A DNA stretch of 64,000 nt from Atrina japonica (lineage: Eukaryota; Mollusca; Bivalvia; Pterioida; Pinnidae): positions 124,001 to 188,000 of the forward strand of contig BROG01000818.1 in the NCBI GenBank assembly GCA_030159075.1, written 5' to 3'. The notes beneath the pieces are model-generated. The model was not told the DNA's origin. It was given only the letters and a program-made list of their open reading frames with translations, and ran no database searches. Shown piece by piece: positions 49,127-59,458 of the stretch. A program made the translations under genes and the position numbers. Position 1 is the first letter of the stretch. Every line of letters starts with the position of its first letter.

Positions 49127-49315
49127 CTGAAATATACAACAAAATCACCAAATGTCAAAACGAAGATGTCATAGAACTTTCAGACCGTGCGATATATATT
49201 TTGGAACAGACTATAGTTTTCTTACCGCAACACAATGAACAGAAAAATAGTAAGAAAGTCGAAACTTTTTGCAGCAAATCAAAAAAGTTATAAAATTGAT
49301 GTAAAAAGTACTTAC

Positions 49316-49332
49316 CATGAATTCATGGTCAT
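49316..49332 (-). CDS. COL4A2: Type IV collagen alpha2-like, coding exon 1 (start codon)
   Basis: The ATG at 49332-49330 opens MTMNS and a split tryptophan codon, followed by the donor GTAAGTACT. An in-frame TAA at 49344-49342 lies only four codons upstream, so this is the first possible start of the frame. A second in-frame ATG (49326) could also be used. The intron to exon 2 is only 189 bp. The transcription start is unknown, and 5' UTR extends to the right. Confidence 0.88.
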
Positions 49333-50538
49333 AGGGTTCCTTTACAATGCGTTGAAAGCACTACGGTAAAATTTCAAATACTTGTGTAAAGGCTTGACGC
49401 CTTTGGATATGGAACTTCGATTCTGCCGACTTCCAGAAAATTTCGGTTCTCAAATCTAACAAAAAACTAACGTACAGAACGGCTTCGGTGGCTCAGCCGC
49501 TCAATCAGCTGAGCCGGACTCAGCAAAAACTTTCTTTCCCGCTCCCAAAAGTCGCTAAAATGTAATTGGCGACATCCAGAGGCTAGTCGAGATTTAGAAA
49601 CGACGATCCTCTACTAAACTTCTCCGAGATGAAGATTCACTCCGCTATGCTACTGAAGCCGTTTTGGATACTGTAGGCGGAGCTAAGATATCATATTTCA
49701 CACTGCACGTAATGGTACGAATTCAAAAGTTTTGATTACTCACAGAGGACGGGAAATAGTTGAAATAACATTTCTATTGAAACATATTATAAAACAATAA
49801 ATACTGTTGACACGAACAAAAGCCCTTCATAAAAAGCTTTGTATTGACACTTTATATGATTAATCTAGATTACTTATCCGATTATAGCCGGATGATCGCC
49901 ATGTCTCATCGTAGGGTTGTAAAAAGATAACGTAAAACTTTTATTTTGCTCTTAATAATGCAACAAGAACGAATAGTAAAGAAATGAGTTCTTCAGAGTG
50001 AATGACCAATTTTCCTTCGGGTTTTGTTCTCACAAAATACTTTCATTTTATTTTTTTCGGTGTATATTCTCCGTACCTAATATTTGGACTTCGGTGGGAT
50101 ATTTGTGAATATCATACGCAAATTTGCATTGATTGACAGCTGAGAAATTTGGTAAGTCATCGTCGAGGAACTTACTGGAGGATTTATACTTCCGCTCATG
50201 AATAAAGTGCTCTTGACAAAAAGAAATAACTTTTATTTGAAACAAGTGGAACATCTAATAAAACTATTTCATAACTATTTGGTGAATTTTATACCGATGA
50301 GAAATAACATTTTAAAAAAATAATCAAGTGTTTGAACAGTGAATCAACAAGCCGAAAGTTGCTGTGCTTGACCGAAAGTTCTTGCGCGTATGCAAAGATT
50401 TGGAAATGATGGTAGAATAGAACAGAACTACCGTCGCAAGGAAAGTTGGAAAGAAGAGAGACTATCGGTGCTTCCAAGGATTTTTCCAGCATCGACGGTG
50501 CTCTGATATATTGAACGGAATTAAATTTCCGTGTAAAT
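49333..50538. promoter_or_regulatory. Shared divergent promoter and 5' leaders of the two collagen genes
   Basis: The 1,206 bp between the two start codons is visibly richer in CpG than its flanks, especially 49420-49720. Motifs seen: inverted CCAAT (ATTGG, 49565-49569), direct CCAAT (50006-50010), a GGCGG core near 49677, the octamer ATTTGCAT (50122-50129) and the E-box CAGCTGAG at both 49506-49513 and 50137-50144. Head-to-head COL4 genes with a common promoter are established in vertebrates, and the Drosophila pair is also divergent. Which motifs function here is inference. Confidence 0.8.
49490..49515. promoter_or_regulatory. 8-bp inverted repeat in the alpha2-side leader
   Basis: GGCTCAGC at 49490-49497 pairs with GCTGAGCC at 49508-49515 across a 10-base loop. 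The overlapping CTGAGCCGGACTCAG (49509-49523) is itself near-palindromic. It could be a protein-binding site or an RNA stem in the 5' UTR; neither is proven. Confidence 0.5.
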
Positions 50539-50607
50539 ATGAAAATTCGGAACTTTTTCCTAGTTTCAACAGTTGTGTTGGTTTCAGTGGATCTTGCATT
50601 GGGAGCA
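50539..50607 (+). CDS. COL4A1: Type IV collagen alpha1-like, coding exon 1 (signal peptide)
   Basis: Twenty-three codons: MKIRN, a hydrophobic core FFLVSTVVLVSV, then DLALGA with a small-residue cleavage region. An in-frame TGA at 50512 sets this ATG as the first possible start. The donor is GTAAGTAT, phase 0. The leader upstream has no other AUG in this frame after that stop. Confidence 0.92.
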
Positions 50608-51699
50608 GTAAGTATAGTCTTTTTCAGTAAAATGTCACCGCAATGATCTCTCTGATCTTCTAATCCCTGTCCAAATGTTGTGTCATAGGTATATTTCTTA
50701 TTTTTTTAAAGGTTGAAAACGAATATATGATAATGTGTATATATATTTGCCGTCTAGATTCATTTGAAATTTTCGTAATTGATGAAATTAAAGTGCCCCG
50801 AATGACGACAGCGTTAAAATCTTGTCCATTGTGCGTATCCAACGGCACAGTGATGAAAACCGGGGAAATTCTACAACAACCCGAATTATATGAGATGCAT
50901 ATATTATAAAATGCCACAGGAATCGAATGAAATATCCGACAAAACGCTAGATAGATCTATAACCAATTGTATTTTTATTTTTTGTCCCATTATAAATAAT
51001 TTTGGAAAATTACATAAACATTGTAAAAGGTTAATTTCATGTATCTGTTTCAATTTTCTTTTTCAAAGACAAACGTAATTTTTGCACTACCTTAAAATAT
51101 ACGAAGTAATATTTTCTTTTTACATATTTTGCAAATGTAATATACATTGTCTATATATACATGTATATAAATTGTAATTTTACACACATGAACAGGTACA
51201 AAAGGGTAATACATCATATTGATTTATAATGTACATGCATTTTCTTTCATTCATTTAGATTTGTTGATTTAATTTTGTACTGTTTTAATTCAAGAAAACT
51301 ATTGATGTAGATTTCATCTATATACTTGTATGCTTTATGGCCCATATTGAACAATCAAAAGATATTTGTTGAATGGGACCCACCTAAAAATCCCCAACCC
51401 AATTCTTAAAATATTTTATTGTCCTGTTAAAAAAAACAGAAATTTTGTCCAATTTACAGATCAATGTTAAAAAGAATAATAATTAAAAATATACACTTAA
51501 TGTTCAACCTACATCTAAAACTTGATGGCAAATTAGACTAATAGATGTAATTTTATAATAATTTCTTCATCAGTATTTTATACACATATTTAACATAATC
51601 TTTGATTTTAATTTTACTTAAGTTTTCATTGGACATTTTATGTTACAAATATTAATTTCATATTCTCTATTTTTAAAACAATAAGAATAATATTGGCAC

Positions 51700-51990
51700 T
51701 ATATGGACCACTTGCAGTGGTCTAATCGTTGTAAAATGTTCAACATACAAGAGGAAGGTTTCGGGTTTGATTCCCGCAACCAGGTTATACCAAAGACTTT
51801 AAAATGGTAGTGATTGTTCCATCCCCAAGTGTTTGTGATATAAACTGAAAGTAAAATTCTGTTATTCACAAGTCTTCCAGATAAGACCTAAAACAGCGGA
51901 CCTAATGTCATGGCAGGCTTGGCACATAAAAAGATTCCTTATTATATTGGCATCAGTGCATAGCATGGGTTAAAATTTGTAGATGTCCCA
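51700..51990 (+). mobile_element. tRNA-headed SINE (G-like, degraded)
   Basis: GCAGTGGTCTAATCGTTGTA serves as box A and GGTTTCGGGTTTGATTCCC as box B. A body follows with GTGATTGTTCCATCC and GATATAAACTGAAAGTA. I see no tail duplication. Confidence 0.65.
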
Positions 51991-52004
51991 AGGTATAGGG
52001 GTGT

Positions 52005-52250
52005 CCAAGTAGACCAGTGGTTAGCGCATGCAATTGCTTCTCACCAGTGCAACAGTTTGATCCTTGGATTGAACAGGGAGTATGTGAGAGGGTATGGTTG
52101 CCACCAAGTTGGACACGTGGGTTTTTTTCGGGTACTCCGGTTTCCTCCCACAGCAAGGACCCCAGCACGCCAACTTCAGGGCCAGCAAGAGACATTAATA
52201 TAAGTTAACAGAACTTGTTTCCCAATTGTTGTAAAATGAATGAAGTTTAA
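52005..52250 (+). mobile_element. SINE G
   Basis: AGTAGACCAGTGGTTAGCGC is a tRNA-like box A. The body contains GGTACTCCGGTTTCCTCCCA and ends AGAACTTGTTTCCCAATTGT plus AAAATGAATG. The 3' half recurs at 58228-58340. Confidence 0.78.
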
Positions 52251-52386
52251 ACTAAAATTTATAGGACTTCATTAAAAGCTGGTGACATCTCCATATAAGT
52301 GGGAGAAAAAAAAAATGGCAAATTGTGAAACAAAAAACAAATACAAAATAAAAATGTCATTTATATCAAAGTACATAATATTTTTG

Positions 52387-52580
52387 AAAGTCACCGGTCT
52401 TACCAGAAAACTGTTAAATTTTACAAGAGTAGGGTGAAATCCATCTGATAACTGGTCCAAATGACCAGTAATTTTCCATTTCTTTTCAATTGTGTATAGA
52501 CAGACCAGAAAAAAAAAATTATTTGACCAGTGGAATTCCTTTATTCACTGGTCCGATTGACCGGTAATTTTTTTGTTTTT
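52387..52580 (+). mobile_element. Family I dispersed element
   Basis: ATAACTGGTCCAAATGACCA and TTCACTGGTCCGATTGACCG, with a TTTTCAATTGTGTATAGACA centre, collinear with 21783-21990. Confidence 0.85.
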
Positions 52581-53266
52581 TGTTCAAAATGTCTGTACAT
52601 GTAGATGTACTGATGTAGAGAGATTGTTATTCACACAGTTTCTTTGTTTAGGCAAAACATTTTCATTTTCTCTTAACTTATCCAACCCTGAAATACAATG
52701 TAGAAGTATCCAGCTAAACTGAATTATCTTAATATTAGCTTATAGCCATGTGTGGATACTTCATGTATGTCCAACGCCCAACTGAATATGAAACCCCACT
52801 AATGGAACAAATAGTTGTACAAATAAGTTAATTCCTCATCAGGGGTCATGCATGTACATGTACATGTAAGTGCTGATGTTTAATAAATAGGGATCCAACT
52901 GTGATGAAATATTATCTCCCCTTGATATTCAGATCACATATAATTTTATGTGCATATGATTACAGTAAGTGACATGTACACAATGTATATTGGCCAATTC
53001 ACATGATCTGGCTGAGTGTAATCATCTTTTTAATATCATACATGTAGCTATGATTCTTTTTCTCCTCACTTTTCAGTTAAAGCCACATTCCGCGGAGTAA
53101 TGTTCATAAATAAACTTTTCAGTACTATCTTAATGCATATTCATATGAACTTTTGTCATATTTTTAAAGTCCAATTCCAACTAATTAGTTAAATAACACG
53201 TAACATATTGATCTATTTATAAACGGTAAGGCGATGCCGGTCACATGGTGATGCTCTACTGACTGA

Positions 53267-53388
53267 GTCCAGGACAATCCAGTGGAACACCAATCGTTTT
53301 CTGGAACACTGTCCAGGGCACAATCCATTAACAAGTGATTTATGAACACCTTTCAATAACTGTTCTGCCCTGGTACACTGTCCTGGAC
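53267..53388. repeat. 122-bp element with 10-bp inverted ends
   Basis: GTCCAGGACA at 53267-53276 is inverted as TGTCCTGGAC at 53379-53388. The internal ACACTGTCCAGGGCAC and GTACACTGTCCTGG repeat the theme. No second full copy is visible in the window. Confidence 0.7.
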
Positions 53389-55562
53389 AAGCTTGCAATT
53401 CAAGACATTAATATCACTACCGTATTTAAGTGAATCCCCCTAATATCCATTAATACATATTATTTGTTCATTTCACATCTTTAGGAGTGGTTTTCGAAAA
53501 AATAAAAAAATTACAATACCGGAATGTACTTCCTGCCACTGGTACATTTTATTTGTACAATGACTGTAACATGTTGTACCAAGACTGTGGTGACAAGGAA
53601 CAGTACTCTTGCAATGAATCAAGCCTACACCCTTGTGACCTCGACCTATTCACTCGTTATCTTTACCAGGGTAAATTTAAGTATCTGCAATTCCTCATAT
53701 GGAATCCCCCTAATAACTCCATTACCCATTTGTATACACAATCAAATTTTTCGTGTGAAAATTTCATAATCAAGTGACATTTTTTCATCCTTGGGATTCA
53801 AGACTGTGTCAGAAACTGCGTAATTACATCGTTATGTTTAAATGAATGATTCCATTAAAAAATTGACAATAGACTTTCATCTCAAGCTGTGTTCACTGGA
53901 ATGTGACCTTCAAGGGATGGCGGCAGTCAAGTTGGGAAAGTTTTGGAAAAAGTGTTACATTTTAATTGACACAAACTGAGTATTTAATTGTTTGACAATT
54001 GGATACATTGTAAGACAAGGTAGGTCGCTTTGGTAGCATAAAGAATTTAATGATGATTTGAGGTAACAAGGAGATGAACATAATCAATGACTGTTAAATT
54101 GTCAACTGTAATTATTTAGGTAAAATAGGCCATCATTATTTTAATAGCTTCATTATTAAACCTAAACGATGCATTCATGTTTCCACTTAAGATTTTTCGA
54201 CAATGTAAAAATCGGCCATTCACCTATCCCCCTCATAGAAAGTGGCTTCATTACATGCATGACTTAAGATTTAAACCCCACCTCATGAGATCCCCACCCC
54301 GCCGGGTCATATGAATTTATCTTAACTTACATGTAACGTACAAACTACAATGTACATATATCATATGTAGTTTTTATAGGTCACTGTATTTTACATAAAA
54401 AAGATAAATAACTTGTAGAGGTCTGTGTATCACTAGAGTTAACCCAGCTAGCAAAGAGTCATTATGTTGTTTTTGAGACACAAAATTACCATCCATGTTG
54501 TCCACCTGTTTTAAATATATCATATTAATTATCCCTCTCATAGAAAGTTGTTTCAGCAAATATATAGGAGCAAAATACTAGGGGTACGGGGTATGTCTCC
54601 CAAAATTTCTTTAATTTTACATGCTGTGAGAGGCGACTGTAATCCACCCATTGAATTGTTACCTGTTCATCCTTCAGAAATATCACATTGATAAATTGAT
54701 TTAGTCCCAAAATTAAAGGAAACTCAGCAGAAATAAGATGCCGTAATCTTGACAATGGTAGGAAGTTGGGAGTATGCTTCCCAAGAATATTATTAATTTT
54801 ATAAACCTTTAGAGGCCATTTTGAAAACAAAAATTAGACCTATCAACAAAATAAACTAATTTTTGAATTTTACAGAATTTGTTTAAGATAAGCTTTATGC
54901 AGTATCAAAATGAACTTGAAATATTTACCACCATGGTTAGTTGGGTACCCAGAAAATGCATTGGATACATTTAAATAGTTGCCTGGTGTCTTCCACCTAT
55001 GTATATACAAAATTTGAAGAATCCTATTCCAACATTCTATGTGTATAAACAATAGACGTTATCATAAGATCTGTAATTATAAGTTGTTCTAGCAATTAAA
55101 TCCTAATTAATGTACAGGTGCTTTACAGGTAGATTTAGATATACAGATAAATTTAGTGGACTGGCAATTTTTTATCTTCTGCACTTTATTACTATCTTTT
55201 CTTTATACAACTGTATGGTTTGCTTTGGTTTAGGTAATGTGTGGGAATTTCAAGAATTGATTGTTCAAAAAAAAGTGAACCACAATGTTCAATTTATTGT
55301 ATGATCATTTTTTTTACAGTTATGAATGGAAGTTGTTAGTTGAAAATTCTTCTAAAAGTATTTGTTACAGATTATTAAAAAAAAAATTGAATTTGGGCAA
55401 AATACATGTATTTAAAATAATATCCAAATAAAGGATTCAGGCATATGTGTAGATTCCAGACCTGTGTCCATAAACTTCCAATAGAAACAGAATTTTGGAC
55501 AAAGGAGAAATGGATGTTTATCAGATATCAAGTTTCCAAGAAATTTAAAACATGTGTAGTAC

Positions 55563-55752
55563 CAGACATTTTGAAATAAAAAAAAAAACTACTGGTCAAC
55601 TGGACCAGTGAATAAAGCTATTTCACAGGTCAAAGAAAATTTTTGACTGGTCTGTATATATACACAATTGAAATGAAATGGAAAATTACTGGTCATTTGG
55701 ACCAGTTATCAGATAGATTTCACCGGACTTTTGTAAAATTTAACGGTTTTCA
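55563..55752 (-). mobile_element. Family I dispersed element, inverted
   Basis: Carries ACTGGTCAACTGGACCAGTG and TACTGGTCATTTGGACCAGT, the reverse complements of the other two family I copies. Confidence 0.85.
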
Positions 55753-56194
55753 AAAACTCTGTAGTACAATAAACTACATGTAATATATGATGAACATAGA
55801 TATACTCTCTTCTATACATATGAATTTGACAAGAATTGATGATACATATAGCATTAATTTGTGGCAGGTATGTGTATTTAAAAAACATTAATGTAACATG
55901 GAAAACCATAGGAAAATGACATTAGTTGACTCACTTTTGGCACAATGTTGTACATGTATTTTTTTTTTTTGGCCCTTAGACTGGATAATAGAATTACCAG
56001 TATGATTGGCATAGATGTATACATTATAATTTGAATCTGTTTTGTGTGTTTACATGTACATATACTTTTTATATACATTTACAGGTAAGTATTCTTGATT
56101 TCTTGTATGTACATTCAGATATTAAAAGCTGTAAGAAGTTATTTCTTATGTATAACTATACATATGCCAGCTCAAACATTTGTCTTATTTTTAG

Positions 56195-56251
56195 GCATGT
56201 AAAGGGTGCTCAGGAAAAGTATGCTTTTGTGCAGGACAGAAAGGACCTAGG
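56195..56251 (+). CDS. COL4A1: Type IV collagen alpha1-like, coding exon 2 (57 nt), 7S domain
   Basis: Nineteen residues, ACKGCSGKVCFCAGQKGPR. Four cysteines are spaced C-x2-C-x4-C-x-C, followed by the first Gly-X-Y triplets. The 7S segment mediates N-terminal tetramer formation of type IV collagen. The acceptor is ATTTTTAG and the donor GTAAGTAA, both phase 0. The longer open frame overlapping it (56031-56255) is intron read-through. Confidence 0.94.
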
Positions 56252-57702
56252 GTAAGTAAAAAAAGGGGAATAACTCATGATAGTTTATTACATGTACTAA
56301 TACAGTGTAGATCTATCTATACATGTAATAGGCCAAGCAGTTGTGACTTCAGCTTGTCCTGGCTACTGTACAGTATTATCCATCAAAGTTCTTTATGCTT
56401 TCGGGACGTTAATACACTGTCACAGTTTGTCTGTAAGATCTAAATAAAATTTGTATAAAATTGTAATTTTTGTCATTATTTACTTAGTTGAACATAACTG
56501 AGCTTTATTAACTTAATACAATACAAGAATGATAAAAAAAAATCAATGATTCAACATTTTTCTAATATAGAGAATGTTGAAAGACTCTATTACCATACAT
56601 TACACATTTATCTCATCTGATTTACAGATTTACTGTTCTTGGGAATAGAAATATTTTATATTAATCAAATTTTATAAAATTGTGTCAATTCTCCCACTGA
56701 CAGACACAGAGATGAGATGGATCATATGGCATATTTTCATAATTTCATTATTATTTTTATCTTCATTGAAATTTTGTATTTAAATAAAAATATATTTTTT
56801 CAAAAGAAATTATTTGATGTATAAGAAAGGGAAGAATTTAAAGGTGATGTAGTATACAACTATACATGTGTTAAATTTGAAAGTTTGTATCAAAATTACT
56901 TAATAAAACCACGATTTGTGATTTGAATAATGAAAATAAGTTTCACTTAATTATGTATCAACTACTTCAATTTGTTGAATATTTATCTAGATTAAACTTC
57001 AAATAAATTGAATATGACCGTGTAAGACAATTATAAATTGTGTTTAAATGAAATAGGATAGGTTATGATAGTTTATGAAAAAGAGTTGTTTCTTGAACAA
57101 AACAAAGAAGGAAATCACCATAGGGAAAAATAGAACAATCTAGCTGGTAAAATGTAAAAAAGAAACAAAAACAAAAAACAAACACACGAGAAGGGATAAA
57201 TGCTTGTTGAAAGGAAATTTTGTTGGAAATAAATTCCCCTCATTTGTTATGTTCTCAGTTTGTGGTGATTCATGACATTAGAAATTTGACAAATATTCTA
57301 TATATTACATTTTTCATAAAAAAAATTCTCATAAAACAAGAAAATGTCCTATAATTTGAAAAATATTTTGTTTGAAAATAACACAGTTTACATTGATTTT
57401 GCATGGTTTTTGTTTATAAGCCAATTTTTTCAATTCTTTATTCACCAAAAACTTTACAGTTTGTAGGACAGGTATATATGTATAATTCTGTAGATATACA
57501 TCATTCTAATTGGCAGTAATGACACACATCGTTGTGACGTACACATTTGACATTGTGATCAGAGGGATAAAATATCTAAAATATGGAAATTTTGAAAAAG
57601 GGGAGATATTTATAATTTTATTTTCATAGAGGGAATTGATTATAAGGTACAAGACATGTTTTATACATGTGCATAATATACTATATGTGCAGTGTGCTTT
57701 AA

Positions 57703-58222
57703 GAGTAATGATAATCAGTTTGTTACTACATATCTGTATTTATTTGAATGATATTGATGCTTATGATAATCAGTTTGTTACTATCTGTATTTATCTGAAG
57801 GATATTGATGCTAATGATAATCAGTTTGTTACTATCTGTATTTATCTGAAGGATATTGATGCTAATGATAATCAATTTGTTACTATCTGTATTTATCTGA
57901 AGGATATTGATGCTAATGATAATCAGTTTGTTACTATCTGTATTTATCTGAAGGATATTGATGCTAATGATAATCACTTTGTTACTATCTGTATTTATCT
58001 GAAGGATATTGATGCTAATGATAATCGGTTTGTTACTATCTGTATTTATCTGAAGGATATTGATGCTAATGATAATCAGTTTCTTACTATCTGTATTTAT
58101 CTGAAGGATATTGATGCTAATGATAATCAATTTGTTACTATCTGTATTTATCTGAAGGATATTGATGCTAATGATAATCAGTTTGTTACTATCTGTATTT
58201 ATTTGAAGGATATTGATGCTAA
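57703..58222. repeat. 51-bp minisatellite, about ten units
   Basis: The unit is GATATTGATGCTAATGATAA plus TCAGTTTGTTACTATCTGTA plus TTTATCTGAAG. The period of 17 codons keeps a 220-codon frame open on the plus strand (57636-58298) and one on the minus strand. There is no start context, splice frame or homology, so I treat these frames as artefacts. Confidence 0.95.
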
Positions 58223-58227
58223 TTACA

Positions 58228-58340
58228 TTGGTTTCCTCCCACAGTTAGGATCCCTTACACGAACATCAGAGCCAGCAGGAGACATTTATATAAATTGACA
58301 TAACTTGTTTGTTAATCGTTGCAAAATAAATATAGTTTCA
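58228..58340 (+). mobile_element. SINE G tail fragment
   Basis: GGTTTCCTCCCACAGTTAGG, GAGCCAGCAGGAGACATTTA and ATAACTTGTTTGTTAATCGT parallel the 3' half of the copy at 52005-52250. It starts directly at the end of the 51-bp array and stops about 55 bp before the exon 3 acceptor. Confidence 0.8.
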
Positions 58341-58393
58341 ACTTCAAATCAAAGTAGAACTGGTTGATATAAATTATTCAAATTTTCTGATAG

Positions 58394-58528
58394 GGTGCAG
58401 TAGGTTTGCCTGGTTTGAGAGGACCACAGGGACTGCCAGGGTTTATTGGACTTGAAGGACCTCCTGGACCAAGTGGTCTGAAAGGAGGATCAGGTGAACC
58501 AGGTGCAGATGGATCTAAAGGTGACAGG
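58394..58528 (+). CDS. COL4A1: Type IV collagen alpha1-like, coding exon 3 (135 nt)
   Basis: Forty-five residues of unbroken Gly-X-Y, from [10 protein letters not shown] to GADGSKGDR. The acceptor is TTCTGATAG and the donor GTAAGTTT, both phase 0. It has the same length and position as alpha2 exon 4. Confidence 0.96.
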
Positions 58529-59413
58529 GTAAGTTTATGTAAAGCACTCATGTTCCATTGAGTAAAATTTCATTGAAAATAACAATGTATTTTAAAAAAT
58601 GCAAATATCTATTTATTCAACTTTCCATATTCGACCCATTAACCACCCATGTCACTACAAGTGCCCCTCCCCCTTTTTGCATACGATTAAGAATCTTTTC
58701 TAGCTGGGTGACGAGGAAATGTGAACCAGAAAAATGTAAGTAACAGTTTATTTCTAGCCCCAGCAAAAGAGAATGTTGATAGGTGTCCTTGGTAATAACT
58801 ACAACAACTTTACCACTGTGCCTTATAAAAAATTAGCTGTTTTATGTCACTTTGACTATCAATTGGTCCTACTAAGCGTCCACCCCTTTTTTCCTGATTT
58901 TGGTAGCACCCTGGATGCTTAATTGGTCGAATACAGTATCATAATATTCATTTTGAAAATAACCAATCATCTACCAAGTTTAGATATATTTTCTTTTCTT
59001 TATTTATTATGAATGTATTGATACTTTTGAAATCTTTGTGAAATATGTCTAATTATTCCTATCAATTAATGTAAATAGAAAAAGAAATTGCTGTAGAAAA
59101 TTGCTCAGATTGTTTGCTAGTATATATGGACAGTAAAAAAAAATTATGAGCCTTGTAGGATGTTTCCTGACTTGGTTTACATGATGGTTTACATGACATG
59201 GTTTACATGACATTGTTTACATGACTGTCAACTTAACTTGACCCTATAAGTGTGGTTAACATGACATTTAAATCATGTAATTAAAATGACATGGTTAACA
59301 TGACTTTTGCATGTGTTTAACATGACATGTACATCACTAAAGTCACTTAGTCAATATGACACAGTTTATATGATTTGGTTAGAACATGACATGGTGTATG
59401 TATATTATTACAG
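58529..59413. other. Alpha1 intron 3 with a CATGAC-rich simple region
   Basis: From about 59165 to 59400 the words CATGACATGGTTTACATGAC and variants recur irregularly, close to the next acceptor. The rest shows nothing I recognise. Confidence 0.8.
59165..59400. repeat. Irregular TTTACATGACATGG repeats
   Basis: About ten CATGAC(A/T) words at variable spacing of 15-30 bp. This is a degenerate cryptic repeat. Confidence 0.75.
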
Positions 59414-59458
59414 GGAGATCCAGGTTTAACAGGAAGAATTGGAGCACCTGGTGTACCA
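59414..59458 (+). CDS. COL4A1: Type IV collagen alpha1-like, coding exon 4 (45 nt)
   Basis: Fifteen residues, GDPGLTGRIGAPGVP. The acceptor is TTATTACAG and the donor GTAAGTAA, both phase 0. It has the same length as alpha2 exon 5. Confidence 0.94.

Larger units (their letters stand above)
1947..49332 (-). other. COL4A2: COL4A2-like gene, 5' part (nine coding exons), continues left of the window
   Basis: This is a type IV collagen alpha chain, a secreted subunit of the basement-membrane network. Joining the nine exons gives 206 codons without a stop, and every junction is phase 0. The order is a 24-residue signal peptide, a 27-residue 7S segment with four cysteines, then Gly-X-Y repeat with one clear interruption. 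The seven residues DGCNGTQ agree with my recollection of vertebrate alpha2, where alpha1 has CNGTK. The spacing from the cysteine cluster to that motif is 81 residues, the same as I recall for human alpha2. The rest of the triple helix and the C-terminal NC1 domain lie outside the window. The paralogue assignment rests on short motifs, so a tree of the full chains would be firmer. Confidence 0.88.
50608..56194. other. Alpha1 intron 1 (5,587 bp): SINEs and dispersed elements
   Basis: Contains SINE G copies at 51700-52250, family I elements at 52387-52580 and 55563-55752, and a short hairpin at 53267-53388. The 290-nt open frame at 53487-53777 resembles no known protein. Stretches 50608-51699, 52581-53266 and 53778-55562 show nothing firm. 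A loose two-copy ~190-bp repetition is visible around 54590-54830. Confidence 0.75.
56252..58393. other. Alpha1 intron 2: AT-rich, then minisatellite and SINE tail
   Basis: Nothing is recognised from 56252 to 57700. The 51-bp array and a SINE G tail fill 57703-58340, just ahead of the acceptor. Confidence 0.8.

Noticed and set aside
53487..53777. 96-codon plus-strand frame with several cysteines in alpha1 intron 1
   Set aside because: It lacks recognisable domains, a signal peptide and convincing splice sites. It shares AT-rich phrasing with the surrounding intron.
57636..58298. 220-codon plus-strand open frame of a 17-residue repeat
   Set aside because: It is the translation of the 51-bp intronic minisatellite. 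The opposite strand is open too, and no splice, start or homology evidence supports a protein.
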